Shown piece after piece: positions 16,926 to 25,178 of a DNA stretch of 64,000 nt. Made by a program: the position numbers and the translations under genes. The stretch is from Clostridiales bacterium (GTDB lineage Bacteria > Bacillota > Clostridia > Saccharofermentanales > Saccharofermentanaceae): assembly GCA_017962145.1 (NCBI GenBank), contig JAGCVX010000022.1, positions 1 through 64,000 on the forward strand. The letters are read 5' to 3'. The number at the start of each line of letters is the position of its first letter. The first letter of the stretch is position 1. The notes below the pieces were generated by a model, which had not been told where the DNA came from, searched no databases, and worked only from the letters and a program-made list of their open reading frames with translations.

Positions 16926-17756
16926 ATGCCGATGATTTTCCAATACACATATATGCAGCGTGCTCTTCTGGTAGGATGCCTCCTGGCGGTGCTTGTCGCG
17001 TGCCTCGGAACAGTTATGGTGCATAAGCGTCTGTCCCTGATCGGAGACGCGCTCTCGCACTCATCCCTGGCCGGTGTCGCGCTGGGACTTCTGGGCGGAT
17101 TTAACCCCATCGTAGGCGCGATGGCGACGTGCCTCGTCGCTGCATTTGCGATCGAAGGCATCCGCAAGAAACTGGGCAATCACTCGGAACTGGCGGTGGC
17201 GATCGTACTGTCGACCGGTATCGGTCTGGCGGGTGTGCTTTCCGGATTCGTAAAAAGCTCTGCCGACTTTAACAGCTTTCTGTTCGGCTCGATCGTAGCC
17301 ATCAGCAGCTTTGAAATGTATCTGGTATCTATCCTGGCTGTAGTGGTGCTTGTTGCGTTCCTGATGCTCTATAAAGAGCTGTTCTATATTTCTTTCGACG
17401 AGCAGGCGGCCGGGATCTCCGGCGTGCCGGTAGGTGCCGTCAACGCGATCTTTACGATCCTTACATCCGTGACGATTTCGATCGCCGCGAGAACGGTCGG
17501 TGCCCTGATCATCTCGTCCCTTATGGTCGTTCCGGTAGCGGCGGCGATGAGTATCGCAAGAAGCTATAAAACGACGGTGCTCTGGGCTGTATTTGTAGCG
17601 GTCGCATCGACTCTCGGCGGACTGGTGCTTTCGTTCTATCAGGGCTTAAAACCGGGTGGTACGATCGTTCTGATCTCGGTCGGATTCTTCCTTCTTTTCC
17701 GAGGCATCCGTCTGATCCGCGAACACGGCGCCCAGGTCGGGCAGAAGGAGGGCTGA
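16926..17756 (+). CDS. znuB: Zinc ABC transporter permease (ABC-3 family)
   Basis: The 276-residue membrane protein has about eight hydrophobic segments and the ABC-3 family pattern 'YMQRALLVGCLLAVLVACLGTVMVHKRLSLIGDALSHSSLAGVALG' near the N-terminus. Later it has 'SVTISIAARTVGALIISSLMVVPVAAA'. It forms the membrane channel for zinc. GAGGGGG precedes ATG 16926; GTG 16917 is in frame but overlaps that site. It lies five bases after znuC and four before the regulator. Confidence 0.92.
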   Translation: MPMIFQYTYMQRALLVGCLLAVLVACLGTVMVHKRLSLIGDALSHSSLAGVALGLLGGFNPIVGAMATCLVAAFAIEGIRKKLGNHSELAVAIVLSTGIGLAGVLSGFVKSSADFNSFLFGSIVAISSFEMYLVSILAVVVLVAFLMLYKELFYISFDEQAAGISGVPVGAVNAIFTILTSVTISIAARTVGALIISSLMVVPVAAAMSIARSYKTTVLWAVFVAVASTLGGLVLSFYQGLKPGGTIVLISVGFFLLFRGIRLIREHGAQVGQKEG

Positions 17757-17760
17757 CGGT

Positions 17761-18228
17761 ATGGAATATCCGAAGAACCTTCGTAAGACAAAGACAAGAA
17801 CCATCGTGTGGGAGATCTTAAATCACGCGGGCAAGCCGCTTTCGGCAAGACAGATCGCGCAGCTTGCTTCCAAGGAAAATCCGAGCGAGGGAAAAGGAGA
17901 GCAGACACCGATCTGGCTTTCGAGCGTATATCGCGCCCTCGATGCATTTGAAAAAGAAAACCTTGTAAATAAGACCGTACTGTCGGACAGCCCGGAGGGC
18001 ATCTATACCATCAAGGGATCCGGCCATCACCACTATGCGATCTGCATGAACTGCAAAAGCCGCACGGAACTGAAGCATTGTCCGTTTGTGGAAGAGACGG
18101 CGCTCGACACCAAAGACGAGGATTTCATGGTCGTGGGACACACGGTGGAAGTCTTCGGATACTGCAAGAAGTGCCGTACGAAGATGGAAAAAGAGAACGT
18201 CAGAAACGGAAGTACAGGAAAGGGCTGA
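17761..18228 (+). CDS. zur: Fur-family regulator, probably Zur
   Basis: The 155-residue protein has an N-terminal winged helix ('TIVWEILNHAGKPLSARQIAQLA' and 'SVYRALDAFEKENLVNK') and a C-terminal metal-binding dimerisation domain. Two CxxC pairs form a structural zinc site ('ICMNCKS' and 'YCKKCRT'), and 'GSGHHHYAI' belongs to the regulatory metal site. As last gene of the znu operon it is most likely the zinc sensor that closes the 7-1-7 box at 15056-15070. The Fur-type alternative (iron) is unlikely from context. Its last 29 bases overlap the 3' end of the convergent MBOAT gene. Confidence 0.87.
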   Translation: MEYPKNLRKTKTRTIVWEILNHAGKPLSARQIAQLASKENPSEGKGEQTPIWLSSVYRALDAFEKENLVNKTVLSDSPEGIYTIKGSGHHHYAICMNCKSRTELKHCPFVEETALDTKDEDFMVVGHTVEVFGYCKKCRTKMEKENVRNGSTGKG

Positions 18229-19585
18229 AGCCTGCGCCTGTCATAAAGCAGATCGCAACGAGGAACAAAAGGAAGAAGACGATGCCTTTTCCGAGTTCGA
18301 AGAAGCGGTACTTTTTAAGACGATCCCAGATCGGAGTATGCGGGAACGCAAACAGGATACCGGCGAGAAGCGCGGCGCGGTAAAGCGGCGTTACGGTAAA
18401 CAGAAGCGTGTCCCATTCGTTTGCATTCCAGGTAAACATCTGACGGTAATAAAGTAGTGCCGAAGTCAGGTCGGCCGCACGGAAGAGTACCCATCCCATG
18501 CTGACGAGAAACAGTGCATAAAGGTGACGGAAGAACCGCGGCATCTTCTCTAAGACCTTGCCCCAGCCGAGGCGCTCGAGGATCAGGAAGACAGCGTAAA
18601 AGATACCCCAGAACAGGAAATTCCAGGATGCGCCGTGCCAGAAACCGGTGAGCAGGAAGACGATGAACAGGTTGAGGTACGTGCGTCCCGTGCCCTTTCG
18701 AGAACCGCCCAGCGGGATATAGACATAGTCCCTAAACCAGGTGGAAAGAGAGATGTGCCAGCGTCTCCAGAATTCCTTGATGGACTGGGAGATATAAGGG
18801 AACGTGAAGTTCTCGGCGAAATCGAATCCGAAGATCTTACCCATGCCGATGGCCATGTCCGAGTAGCCGCTGAAGTCGTAGTAGATCTGAAGCGTGTAAG
18901 CGATGAGCGCCGCCCAGGCAAGGAGCATGGACTCGTTCTTTCCATCGAAGACCAGATTGACCAGAGGAGCCAGCTGATCGGCGATGAGGACTTTCTTGCA
19001 GAAACCCTTCATGAAACGGACCGCACCTTCGTAGAATTTGTCGGAGGTGTGTTTTCTTTCCCGGATCTGCTTTTCGACATCGATGTAGCGGACGATCGGT
19101 CCGGCGATGAGCTGCGGGAAGAGGGAGATATAAAGTGCCAGGTAGAAAGGATTCTTCTGGGCTTTGACGTTTTTTCTGTAGACATCGATCACGTAGGACA
19201 TGATCTGGAATGTGTAAAAGGAAATACCGATCGGCAGTGCCACGTATTTCGTGGTCAGGTAATGACCGGTGGTCTGCATGAGGATGCCGTTAAAGAAGTT
19301 GAGGTATTTGTAGTAAAACAGAAATCCGAGGTCGAGTACCACAGACAGGATCAGCATCAGTTTTCGGACGGAAGAAGAGGAACTCTTTTCCATGCAGGCG
19401 GCCAGGATGTAGTTGACGATGATCGACAGGACCATCAGGAGCACCAGGCGCGGCTCTCCCCAGGAATAAAAGAGAAGAGACATCGCAAGGAGCACATAGT
19501 TTTTTGCTTTGCCCGGCGCGATGTAGTAAAGGATCACCGTCAGCGGGAAGAATGCGAAGAGAAACAGAGGCGAGGAAAAGACCAT
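18200..19585 (-). CDS. MBOAT-family membrane O-acyltransferase (AlgI/DltB-like)
   Basis: The 461-residue polytopic protein opens with 'MVFSSPLFLFAFFPLTVILYYIAP' and contains the MBOAT active-site region 'EFWRRWHISLSTWFRDYVYIPLGGSRKG', followed by 'LTGFWHGASWNFLFWGIFYAV' with the invariant His. Such proteins move acetyl groups across the membrane for O-acetylation of surface polysaccharide. The start codon coincides with the end of the DHHW gene, so both are co-translated. The polymer acetylated is not known. Its 3' end overlaps zur tail-to-tail by 29 bases with no terminator between. Confidence 0.9.
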   Translation of the reverse strand: MVFSSPLFLFAFFPLTVILYYIAPGKAKNYVLLAMSLLFYSWGEPRLVLLMVLSIIVNYILAACMEKSSSSSVRKLMLILSVVLDLGFLFYYKYLNFFNGILMQTTGHYLTTKYVALPIGISFYTFQIMSYVIDVYRKNVKAQKNPFYLALYISLFPQLIAGPIVRYIDVEKQIRERKHTSDKFYEGAVRFMKGFCKKVLIADQLAPLVNLVFDGKNESMLLAWAALIAYTLQIYYDFSGYSDMAIGMGKIFGFDFAENFTFPYISQSIKEFWRRWHISLSTWFRDYVYIPLGGSRKGTGRTYLNLFIVFLLTGFWHGASWNFLFWGIFYAVFLILERLGWGKVLEKMPRFFRHLYALFLVSMGWVLFRAADLTSALLYYRQMFTWNANEWDTLLFTVTPLYRAALLAGILFAFPHTPIWDRLKKYRFFELGKGIVFFLLFLVAICFMTGAGFSPFLYFRF

Positions 19586-20859
19586 CAGGACTGTCCTCCT
19601 TCGCAGAGGTATTTGTAGAGCTGGTCGACGAATCCGTTCGAGTAATTCGTGATGACGGATTCGTTGATCTCGATGACGACACAGTCGACTTCACTTAAAT
19701 ACTGCTCGATCGGAACGTTGTCCCACTTGCAGGACAGTTCCTGAAACTGCATGACCATTTCCGAAAAAGACATGTTGCCGTTTTTGAGCTTGTCGTAGAA
19801 AGCCTGCATCTTTTCATCCGGGATGCCGTCCTTATAGTTCAGCGGGATGAAGTCGTGGCTGTCGTAGTAGTATTCGCAGTAGTTGATGTAGTGGATGATC
19901 TCGTCCGGATTATGCTCCCAGACATCGGACCAGAATCCATGTGAGAAAGAACCGCCCTGCATCAGGATATTCAGCTGGTCATATTCTTCGAGCTCGACGT
20001 TTTCGGTGTCATACTGATAGAAGACATCGTCAAACGGCGGCTGCCAGATGTTCATGGAATTGTAGACATCGGTATCGCGGTTATAAGGCTCGCTGCTGCT
20101 CTGAAGATCCGTCAGTACCCAGGAACGGTAAGTAAGTCCGGTTTCTTCCTGGATCTTTCGAAGAACGGCTAATGAGACCTGCTGCTCCAAGGGACGTGTC
20201 CAGTGGATACCGGATGCGTAAAATGCATCGCACGGGATCCCTTCGATCAGGTCCGGGGTATAGAGGTAATCAAAACCTGCTTCATCGAAAAGCTGACGCA
20301 GATAGTCGACAGGACGGATGCCGTTTTCCGGAGACATCGCAACGTATTCGTCCGGGAGTTTGTCGTGGCACTCGTCGGCTTTACTTGCGGAGATATAGAA
20401 GACCAGGCCTTTGCCCTGGGCATGAAGCGCGTCTTCGATCGCGACGAGTTTGTTGACATAGTCGCGCATCAGTTCCTGATTCTCAGGAAGCGAAAGGTCG
20501 TTTTTCTCCTCGAGCATCAGTTCCGAACTGACATAGCTGTACTCGAAGATATAGTCGTCTTTTCCGAGGATATCGTTCCCCTGATGGAACCACATATAGC
20601 GCATGGAATTATAGGACTGGATCAGTACACCGCGCGGTGGGAAGTTCTGGTTGAACCAGTTTGTCGTGTCGCTCTGAAATGTACCGTTTGAAACATTTTT
20701 TGCCGTGAGCTTCGGTGCATTTCCCGCATCGAAATAACCTTTCAGTTTGACATCGCACGGCTCGCCGCTGAGGGCTTTTACAAGGAAAAGTGCACCCGGA
20801 AGAACGAGCACACACATAAACAATGCGATGAGAATTTTATACCCCGTTTTTCCTTTCAC
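19585..20859 (-). CDS. DHHW/AlgJ-like SGNH-fold O-acetylation protein
   Basis: A signal-anchor helix ('GYKILIALFMCVLVLPGALFLVKAL') is followed by a large extracytoplasmic domain. Visible motifs are 'DIL GKDDYIFEYSY' after an N-terminal 'NWFNQNFPPRG' stretch, 'YASGIHWTRPLEQQ' (the DxxHW-type motif with Asp replaced by Gly) and 'ILMQGGSFSHGFW' (GDS-like serine loop with Gly for Asp). The family works with MBOAT proteins to acetylate surface glycans. Changes in both motifs leave catalysis open. The frame is open to GTG 20901, but a TATAAT at 20902-20907 on this strand excludes that start. GTG 20859 has AGAGAGG six bases upstream; ATG 20880 is the alternative. Confidence 0.72.
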   Translation of the reverse strand: MKGKTGYKILIALFMCVLVLPGALFLVKALSGEPCDVKLKGYFDAGNAPKLTAKNVSNGTFQSDTTNWFNQNFPPRGVLIQSYNSMRYMWFHQGNDILGKDDYIFEYSYVSSELMLEEKNDLSLPENQELMRDYVNKLVAIEDALHAQGKGLVFYISASKADECHDKLPDEYVAMSPENGIRPVDYLRQLFDEAGFDYLYTPDLIEGIPCDAFYASGIHWTRPLEQQVSLAVLRKIQEETGLTYRSWVLTDLQSSSEPYNRDTDVYNSMNIWQPPFDDVFYQYDTENVELEEYDQLNILMQGGSFSHGFWSDVWEHNPDEIIHYINYCEYYYDSHDFIPLNYKDGIPDEKMQAFYDKLKNGNMSFSEMVMQFQELSCKWDNVPIEQYLSEVDCVVIEINESVITNYSNGFVDQLYKYLCEGGQS

Positions 20860-20932
20860 GAAAGACCTCTCTACCCTCATTTGGATGTTCCAACCGTGCA
20901 CATTATAACATATGTATGATATGATTTTTCAT

Positions 20933-21955
20933 ATGGAGAATCTCTGGCATGCAATTTCAATAGGAGATGTGGTTATTCCCGGCAATGTCGCGCTGGCGCC
21001 CATGGCGGGAACGAGTACGTGTATCTTCCGGACCATCTCGCATGAGTATGGCTCTGTGTGGGGCGTGACCGAACTGGTCTCAGCCAGAGGCATCCGTTTT
21101 AAAGAATCCCTTGATATCAGCATGCGCTATCTTCAGATCGATCCCGAAAACGAAGGACCGGTCGCGATCCAGCTTTTCGGATTTGATCCCGATGACTTCA
21201 GCTACGCGATCCCGCATATCCTGGAAGACCCGCGTCTTTCTGATGTCAGCGTGATCGATATCAACATGGGCTGTCCTGTGTTGAAAGTCGTGAAGACCGG
21301 ATGCGGCGCGGCGCTCATGAAAAACCCTATCGTGGCGGGAAACATCATCCGCGCGTCGGTGGCTGCCGCAAAGCCATATGGAAAACCGATCACGGTGAAG
21401 TTTCGTTCCGGCTGGGATGAAGCCCATATAAATGCGCCGGAGTTTGCCAGGATCTGTGTGGAGGCGGGGGCGTCTGCGCTCACGATCCATGCCCGTACCC
21501 AGACCCAGCTTTATCGCGGGCAGGCGGACTGGGAAGTGATCCGGAAAACGAAAGAAGCGATCGCTGATACCGGCATCCCGCTTTGGGGAAATGGCGACGT
21601 AAAAGACGGCGCTTCGGCGCGGGCCATGATCGAACAGACCGGCGTTGACGGCGTGATGGTCGGCCGTGGCGCGCAGGGAAATCCGTGGGTATTTTCCGAC
21701 ATCCGCGCGACGCTTTCAGGTGAAGAAAGTGAAGCGGTCCGTCCTGACCGAAAGACCAGAGCTTCAGTGATCCGAAGGCATCTTCTCGGGCTCTGCGAGC
21801 AGCTCGGAGAAAAGACCGGAGTCAAAGAGATGCGGTCACAGATCGCATTTTATCTCAAGGGGGAACGAGGGACATCGGAGATCAAGAACCGCCTGATGAC
21901 AGCGGGTACGATTTCAGAAGTCGAAGCACTTCTCACTGAATACGAAAACGGATAA
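20933..21955 (+). CDS. dusB: tRNA-dihydrouridine synthase B
   Basis: This FMN- and NADPH-dependent enzyme reduces uridine in the tRNA D-loop. The TIM-barrel signatures are clear: 'LAPMAGTSTCIFR', 'IDINMGCPVLKVVKTGCGAALMKNP' with the catalytic Cys, 'ALTIHARTQTQLYRGQADW' and 'GNGDVKDGASARAMIEQTGVDGVMVGRGAQGNPW'. Length, 340 residues, is typical. ATG 20933 gives the usual N-terminus 'MENLWHAISIGDVVIPGNVALAPMAG', though it has no good Shine-Dalgarno; TATGAT at 20915-20920 suggests a very short leader. ATG 20912 is in frame upstream. Confidence 0.93.
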   Translation: MENLWHAISIGDVVIPGNVALAPMAGTSTCIFRTISHEYGSVWGVTELVSARGIRFKESLDISMRYLQIDPENEGPVAIQLFGFDPDDFSYAIPHILEDPRLSDVSVIDINMGCPVLKVVKTGCGAALMKNPIVAGNIIRASVAAAKPYGKPITVKFRSGWDEAHINAPEFARICVEAGASALTIHARTQTQLYRGQADWEVIRKTKEAIADTGIPLWGNGDVKDGASARAMIEQTGVDGVMVGRGAQGNPWVFSDIRATLSGEESEAVRPDRKTRASVIRRHLLGLCEQLGEKTGVKEMRSQIAFYLKGERGTSEIKNRLMTAGTISEVEALLTEYENG

Positions 21956-21968
21956 TGAATGGAAAAAC

Positions 21969-22003
21969 AAAAGGGCTGTCTCAAACGAGACAGCCCTTTT
22001 CTG
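21969..22003. terminator. Bidirectional terminator between dusB and HerA-like gene
   Basis: Perfect 14-bp arms (21969-21982 / 21987-22000) around an AAAC loop, A-rich before and T-rich after, suit both converging genes. Confidence 0.92.
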
Positions 22004-22028
22004 GCATGTATAAAGTTGCGGTACTTTA

Positions 22029-23720
22029 TTACTTCTTCAGAAGTCCGCCGAGGATACCACGAACGAGAGAAGAACCGATCTGACGACCTGCACCGGTCAG
22101 TGCGGAGTTGGCAAGCTTCGTAACCGGGCTGTTCTTCTTAGCACGCTCAGCTGCAGCTTTCGCCTTTTCTTCAGCACGCTCCTGCTCCTTACGGGCTTTT
22201 TCTTCTGCACGAGCCTGACGCTCCTGCTCGCGGCGCTCACGATCTTCCTGGCGCTCCTGCTCACGACGCTCTTTTTCTTCGATGCGGCGCTCGCGGTCTT
22301 CCTGACGATCTGCTTCACGCTGCTCGCGGATCTCGGCAGCACGGTCTTTTTCAGCCTGCTTTGCTTCAGCGGCAGCAGCCTTTTCTTCAGCAGCAGCGGC
22401 TTTTGCCTCCGCGGCTTCCGCGGCTTCTGATTCTTTACCTTCGTACTTCGCCATCAGGATCTCATAAGCGGACTCCGGATCTACCGGCAGTCTGTACTTC
22501 TCGTAGAGAGGATTTGCACTCGAAACTTCCTGGATCTTTTCGAATCCGGCCGCGCCGATAAAGCTCTGCGGCGGGAGGATATAGGCACGTTCTACGATTC
22601 CCGGAGTACCCTTTTCGTCCAGGAGAGAAACAAGTGCTTCACCAACAGCCAGTTCAGAAAGAACGGTCTCGGTATCGAATTCCGGATTAACGCGGAAGGA
22701 CTCGGCTGCAGCCTTGAGCTTCTTCTGCTCGGCAGGAGTATATGCACGCAGAGCATGCTGGATGCGGTTCTGCAGCTGTGCCAGGATCGTATCCGGAATG
22801 TCGCTCGGGTTCTGGGAGATGAAGTATACGCCGACGCCCTTGGAGCGGATCAGACGAACGATCTGGTCGATCTTCTCAAGCAGGAATGCCGGTGCTTCGT
22901 TAAAGAGCAGATGTGCTTCATCAAAGAAGAATACCATCTTCGGCTTGTCGAGATCGCCGACTTCCGGCAGATTCTCATAAAGCTCGCTCATGAGCCACAG
23001 AAGGAATGTGGAGTAAAGAAGCGGCTTGCCGAAAAGCTCGGATGCATTCAGAACGTTGATCACGCCGCGTCCGTCGCTTGCGGTCTTAATGAAGTCATTG
23101 ATATCGAAAGCCGGCTCGGAGAAGAATGCATCTGCACCTTCGTCAGAAAGCAGAGCCAGATTTCTCTGGATGGCACCGATCGTAGCGGAAGAGATATTGC
23201 CATATGTGAGCTTATAGTCATTGGCATTGTCACCGATGTATGTAAGAAGGAGACGCAGATCCTTCAGGTCGAGAAGGAGAAGACCCTGATCGTCCGCGAT
23301 ACGGAAGACCATGGACAGTACAGCACGCTGTACGTCGGTCAGTCCCAGCATACGGCCGAGAAGGATCGGACCGAGTTCAGAGATGGTAGTACGCATCGGG
23401 ATGCCCATCTGTCCGAATACATCGTAGAATGCGGTCGGATATGCTTTATACTCGAAATTCTCGATACCGAATTTCGCGATTCTTTCCTGCATGTTCTCGT
23501 TTGACTGACCTGCTGCGCAGATACCGGACATATCGCCCTTTACGTCAGCGAGGAATACCGGAACACCCATATCGGAAAAACTCTCGGCGAGGACCTTGAG
23601 CGTAACAGATTTACCTGTACCGGTCGCACCGGCGATCAAACCATGGCGGTTTGCTTTTGAAGGCTCAATAAAGCACTTTTTATCGGTTCCGCCGACCCAA
23701 ATCTTATTATCGTAAAGCAT
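22029..23720 (-). CDS. HerA-like ATPase (DUF853) with long charged coiled coil
   Basis: The 563-residue protein has Walker A 'GATGTGKS' (31-38), 'PVFLADVKGDMSG', 'FFFDEAHLLFNEAPAF' (Walker B) and 'GVYFISQNPSDIPDTILAQLQNRIQHALRAYTPAE', the hallmarks of the DUF853/HerA-C helicase-like ATPases. After about residue 415 comes a stretch of some 110 residues made of Ala/Glu/Lys/Arg heptads ('RREQERQEDRERREQERQ'), then 'GRQIGSSLVRGILGGLLKK', a short Gly-rich amphipathic end. The function of DUF853 proteins is not established; DNA translocation is inferred from HerA. No NurA partner is adjacent, and the gene is monocistronic. Confidence 0.87.
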   Translation of the reverse strand: MLYDNKIWVGGTDKKCFIEPSKANRHGLIAGATGTGKSVTLKVLAESFSDMGVPVFLADVKGDMSGICAAGQSNENMQERIAKFGIENFEYKAYPTAFYDVFGQMGIPMRTTISELGPILLGRMLGLTDVQRAVLSMVFRIADDQGLLLLDLKDLRLLLTYIGDNANDYKLTYGNISSATIGAIQRNLALLSDEGADAFFSEPAFDINDFIKTASDGRGVINVLNASELFGKPLLYSTFLLWLMSELYENLPEVGDLDKPKMVFFFDEAHLLFNEAPAFLLEKIDQIVRLIRSKGVGVYFISQNPSDIPDTILAQLQNRIQHALRAYTPAEQKKLKAAAESFRVNPEFDTETVLSELAVGEALVSLLDEKGTPGIVERAYILPPQSFIGAAGFEKIQEVSSANPLYEKYRLPVDPESAYEILMAKYEGKESEAAEAAEAKAAAAEEKAAAAEAKQAEKDRAAEIREQREADRQEDRERRIEEKERREQERQEDRERREQERQARAEEKARKEQERAEEKAKAAAERAKKNSPVTKLANSALTGAGRQIGSSLVRGILGGLLKK

Positions 23721-23821
23721 AATACAACCTCCCTATCTTCAAAATCGAAGTACTGTATCTATTTTCGCAAAGACAGGGGATAATCGCAAGGCAATTTTAT
23801 GCAAAAAGTGTCCGTCAAATG

Positions 23822-23852
23822 AAAACGTTTTGTTACATACGGCCTTTATAAT
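23822..23852 (+). promoter_or_regulatory. Probable promoter of the 23889 membrane-protein gene
   Basis: TATAAT at 23847-23852 and a 10-bp palindrome AAAACGTTTT at 23822-23831 near the -35 position lie upstream of the gene; no TTGACA-like box is present at 17 bases. Confidence 0.4.
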
Positions 23853-23888
23853 GGATGCATAGAAATAAGATAGGGAGGTGCGTCTTTT

Positions 23889-24647
23889 ATGCTCGACTCA
23901 GTCATGCTGATCGTATTCGGTGCGATGGGTATCCTGCTGTGCTTTTACGGTTTCCGTATGTTCCGTTTTTCGATGGCGATGGCCGGCTTTTTCATCGGCA
24001 TGCAGCTGGCGGACTTCCTCGATACGCTTTTCCTTCTTGAAAAGATCCCTGCGGATTATCAGGATATGTGGGTATTCTTTTTCCCGATCGTACTGGGCAT
24101 CCTTCTGGCGATCCTGTCCTATGCGATCTATCAGAAAGCACTGTTCTTTGTGTCGATGTTCTTTACCTGGTATACGCTCGTAAAGATCGCACTTTTGTAT
24201 ATCATCAAGACCCAGAATAATCTGGCTCTGTCTATCTCTTTGACACCGGATTCTATCGCCAAACTGACCGATGGAAGTGACGGTGCGCAGAACCTGATCT
24301 CGGATAAACAGATGAGTACCGTCATGTCCTGGATCCCCGGTAACTCCGACGCGGAAAAACTTCTGGCGATCGTGCTGATCGCACTCGTGATCGGTATCGT
24401 AGTCGGCGTTCTGATCTGCATGATCCAGGAACCGGCGATCAAGATCATCACCGCGGTCATCGGCGCCGACATCCTTCGCGATGTTTTCCTCGGCACGATG
24501 GGCATGCTCTACGCCTGGGAAAAACTCCCGTCTTTCCTGGTTCCGCTGGTCAAGCAGGGAGTCGAGAACGGATGGGTCTCTTTCTTCATCTGGGCGGCGC
24601 TGATCGGTTCCGGTGTTACGGTACAGCTCAAGGCCAAAGATGACTGA
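23889..24647 (+). CDS. Multi-pass membrane protein, DUF4203/TMEM198-like
   Basis: The 252-residue protein has about seven hydrophobic segments. 'GAMGILLCFYGFRMFRFSMAMAGFFIGMQL' in the first third resembles the Gly-rich helix pairs of DUF4203-like proteins. A polar stretch of some 40 residues (about 115-155) separates the halves. No catalytic motif is visible and the function is unknown. GGGAGG lies ten bases before the ATG. It ends 103 bases before the putative radical SAM target gene and may or may not be co-transcribed with it. Confidence 0.6.
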   Translation: MLDSVMLIVFGAMGILLCFYGFRMFRFSMAMAGFFIGMQLADFLDTLFLLEKIPADYQDMWVFFFPIVLGILLAILSYAIYQKALFFVSMFFTWYTLVKIALLYIIKTQNNLALSISLTPDSIAKLTDGSDGAQNLISDKQMSTVMSWIPGNSDAEKLLAIVLIALVIGIVVGVLICMIQEPAIKIITAVIGADILRDVFLGTMGMLYAWEKLPSFLVPLVKQGVENGWVSFFIWAALIGSGVTVQLKAKDD

Positions 24648-24750
24648 AAACTACGGTGCATTTGGCGAAGAATTTTGCAACATTTTCTTCTTCGGATTCG
24701 TCTAATAAGTAGAAAGCCATTCGAAAGATCCCGAAAAAGGAGAATGCACT

Positions 24751-25149
24751 ATGAAACAGGAACCCGTAAAACATGTGACCAGACCATCGTATCCGACACT
24801 GGATCAGGTGAAAAAATATCCACAGACTTCTACACTTACTAAGGTTGCGGCAGTAACGGCCGTGACCGCGACGATCGCAATGGCAGCGACTGCGTGCGGC
24901 GACAGCGTCGAGCACAACTACTCGTTCGGCGAAGCATTTAAAGGACTTCTCCGTGAGGTCCCGAAGGCGACGACCGTCGAACTTGCAGGAGATACGACCA
25001 CTGAAACAACGGAAGAAGTCCTGATGGGTGAGATGATCATCGAGACGGACGAGACATGCATCAACGGAGATATGGTGGTTTATACAGAGCCGGTCGATAC
25101 GGGACTCATTCTGGACGGTGAGGCCCGTCCATACGTGGAAGAGGACTGA
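24751..25149 (+). CDS. Small putative lipoprotein with 13-residue repeats; candidate substrate of the adjacent radical SAM enzyme
   Basis: The 132-residue product is not a family I recognise. Residues 1-31 form a polar leader-like segment ('RPSYPTLDQVKKYPQ'), residues 32-48 a hydrophobic Ala/Thr/Val helix, and Cys49 ('ATAC') could be a lipobox cysteine although position -3 is Ala. The rest is acidic and Thr/Glu-rich with a repeating [LI]-x-G-[DE] motif: LAGD (78-81), LMGE (91-94), INGD (104-107), LDGE (121-124), spaced 13, 13 and 17 residues. ETxE-like pieces follow the first two. GGAG precedes the ATG. The gene lies 29 bases upstream of a radical SAM/SPASM gene on the same strand, which suggests precursor and maturase. 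The modification itself is inferred. Confidence 0.7.
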   Translation: MKQEPVKHVTRPSYPTLDQVKKYPQTSTLTKVAAVTAVTATIAMAATACGDSVEHNYSFGEAFKGLLREVPKATTVELAGDTTTETTEEVLMGEMIIETDETCINGDMVVYTEPVDTGLILDGEARPYVEED

Positions 25150-25178
25150 TTCTGCAAAGCGGCAGAAAGGAAAAGAGC

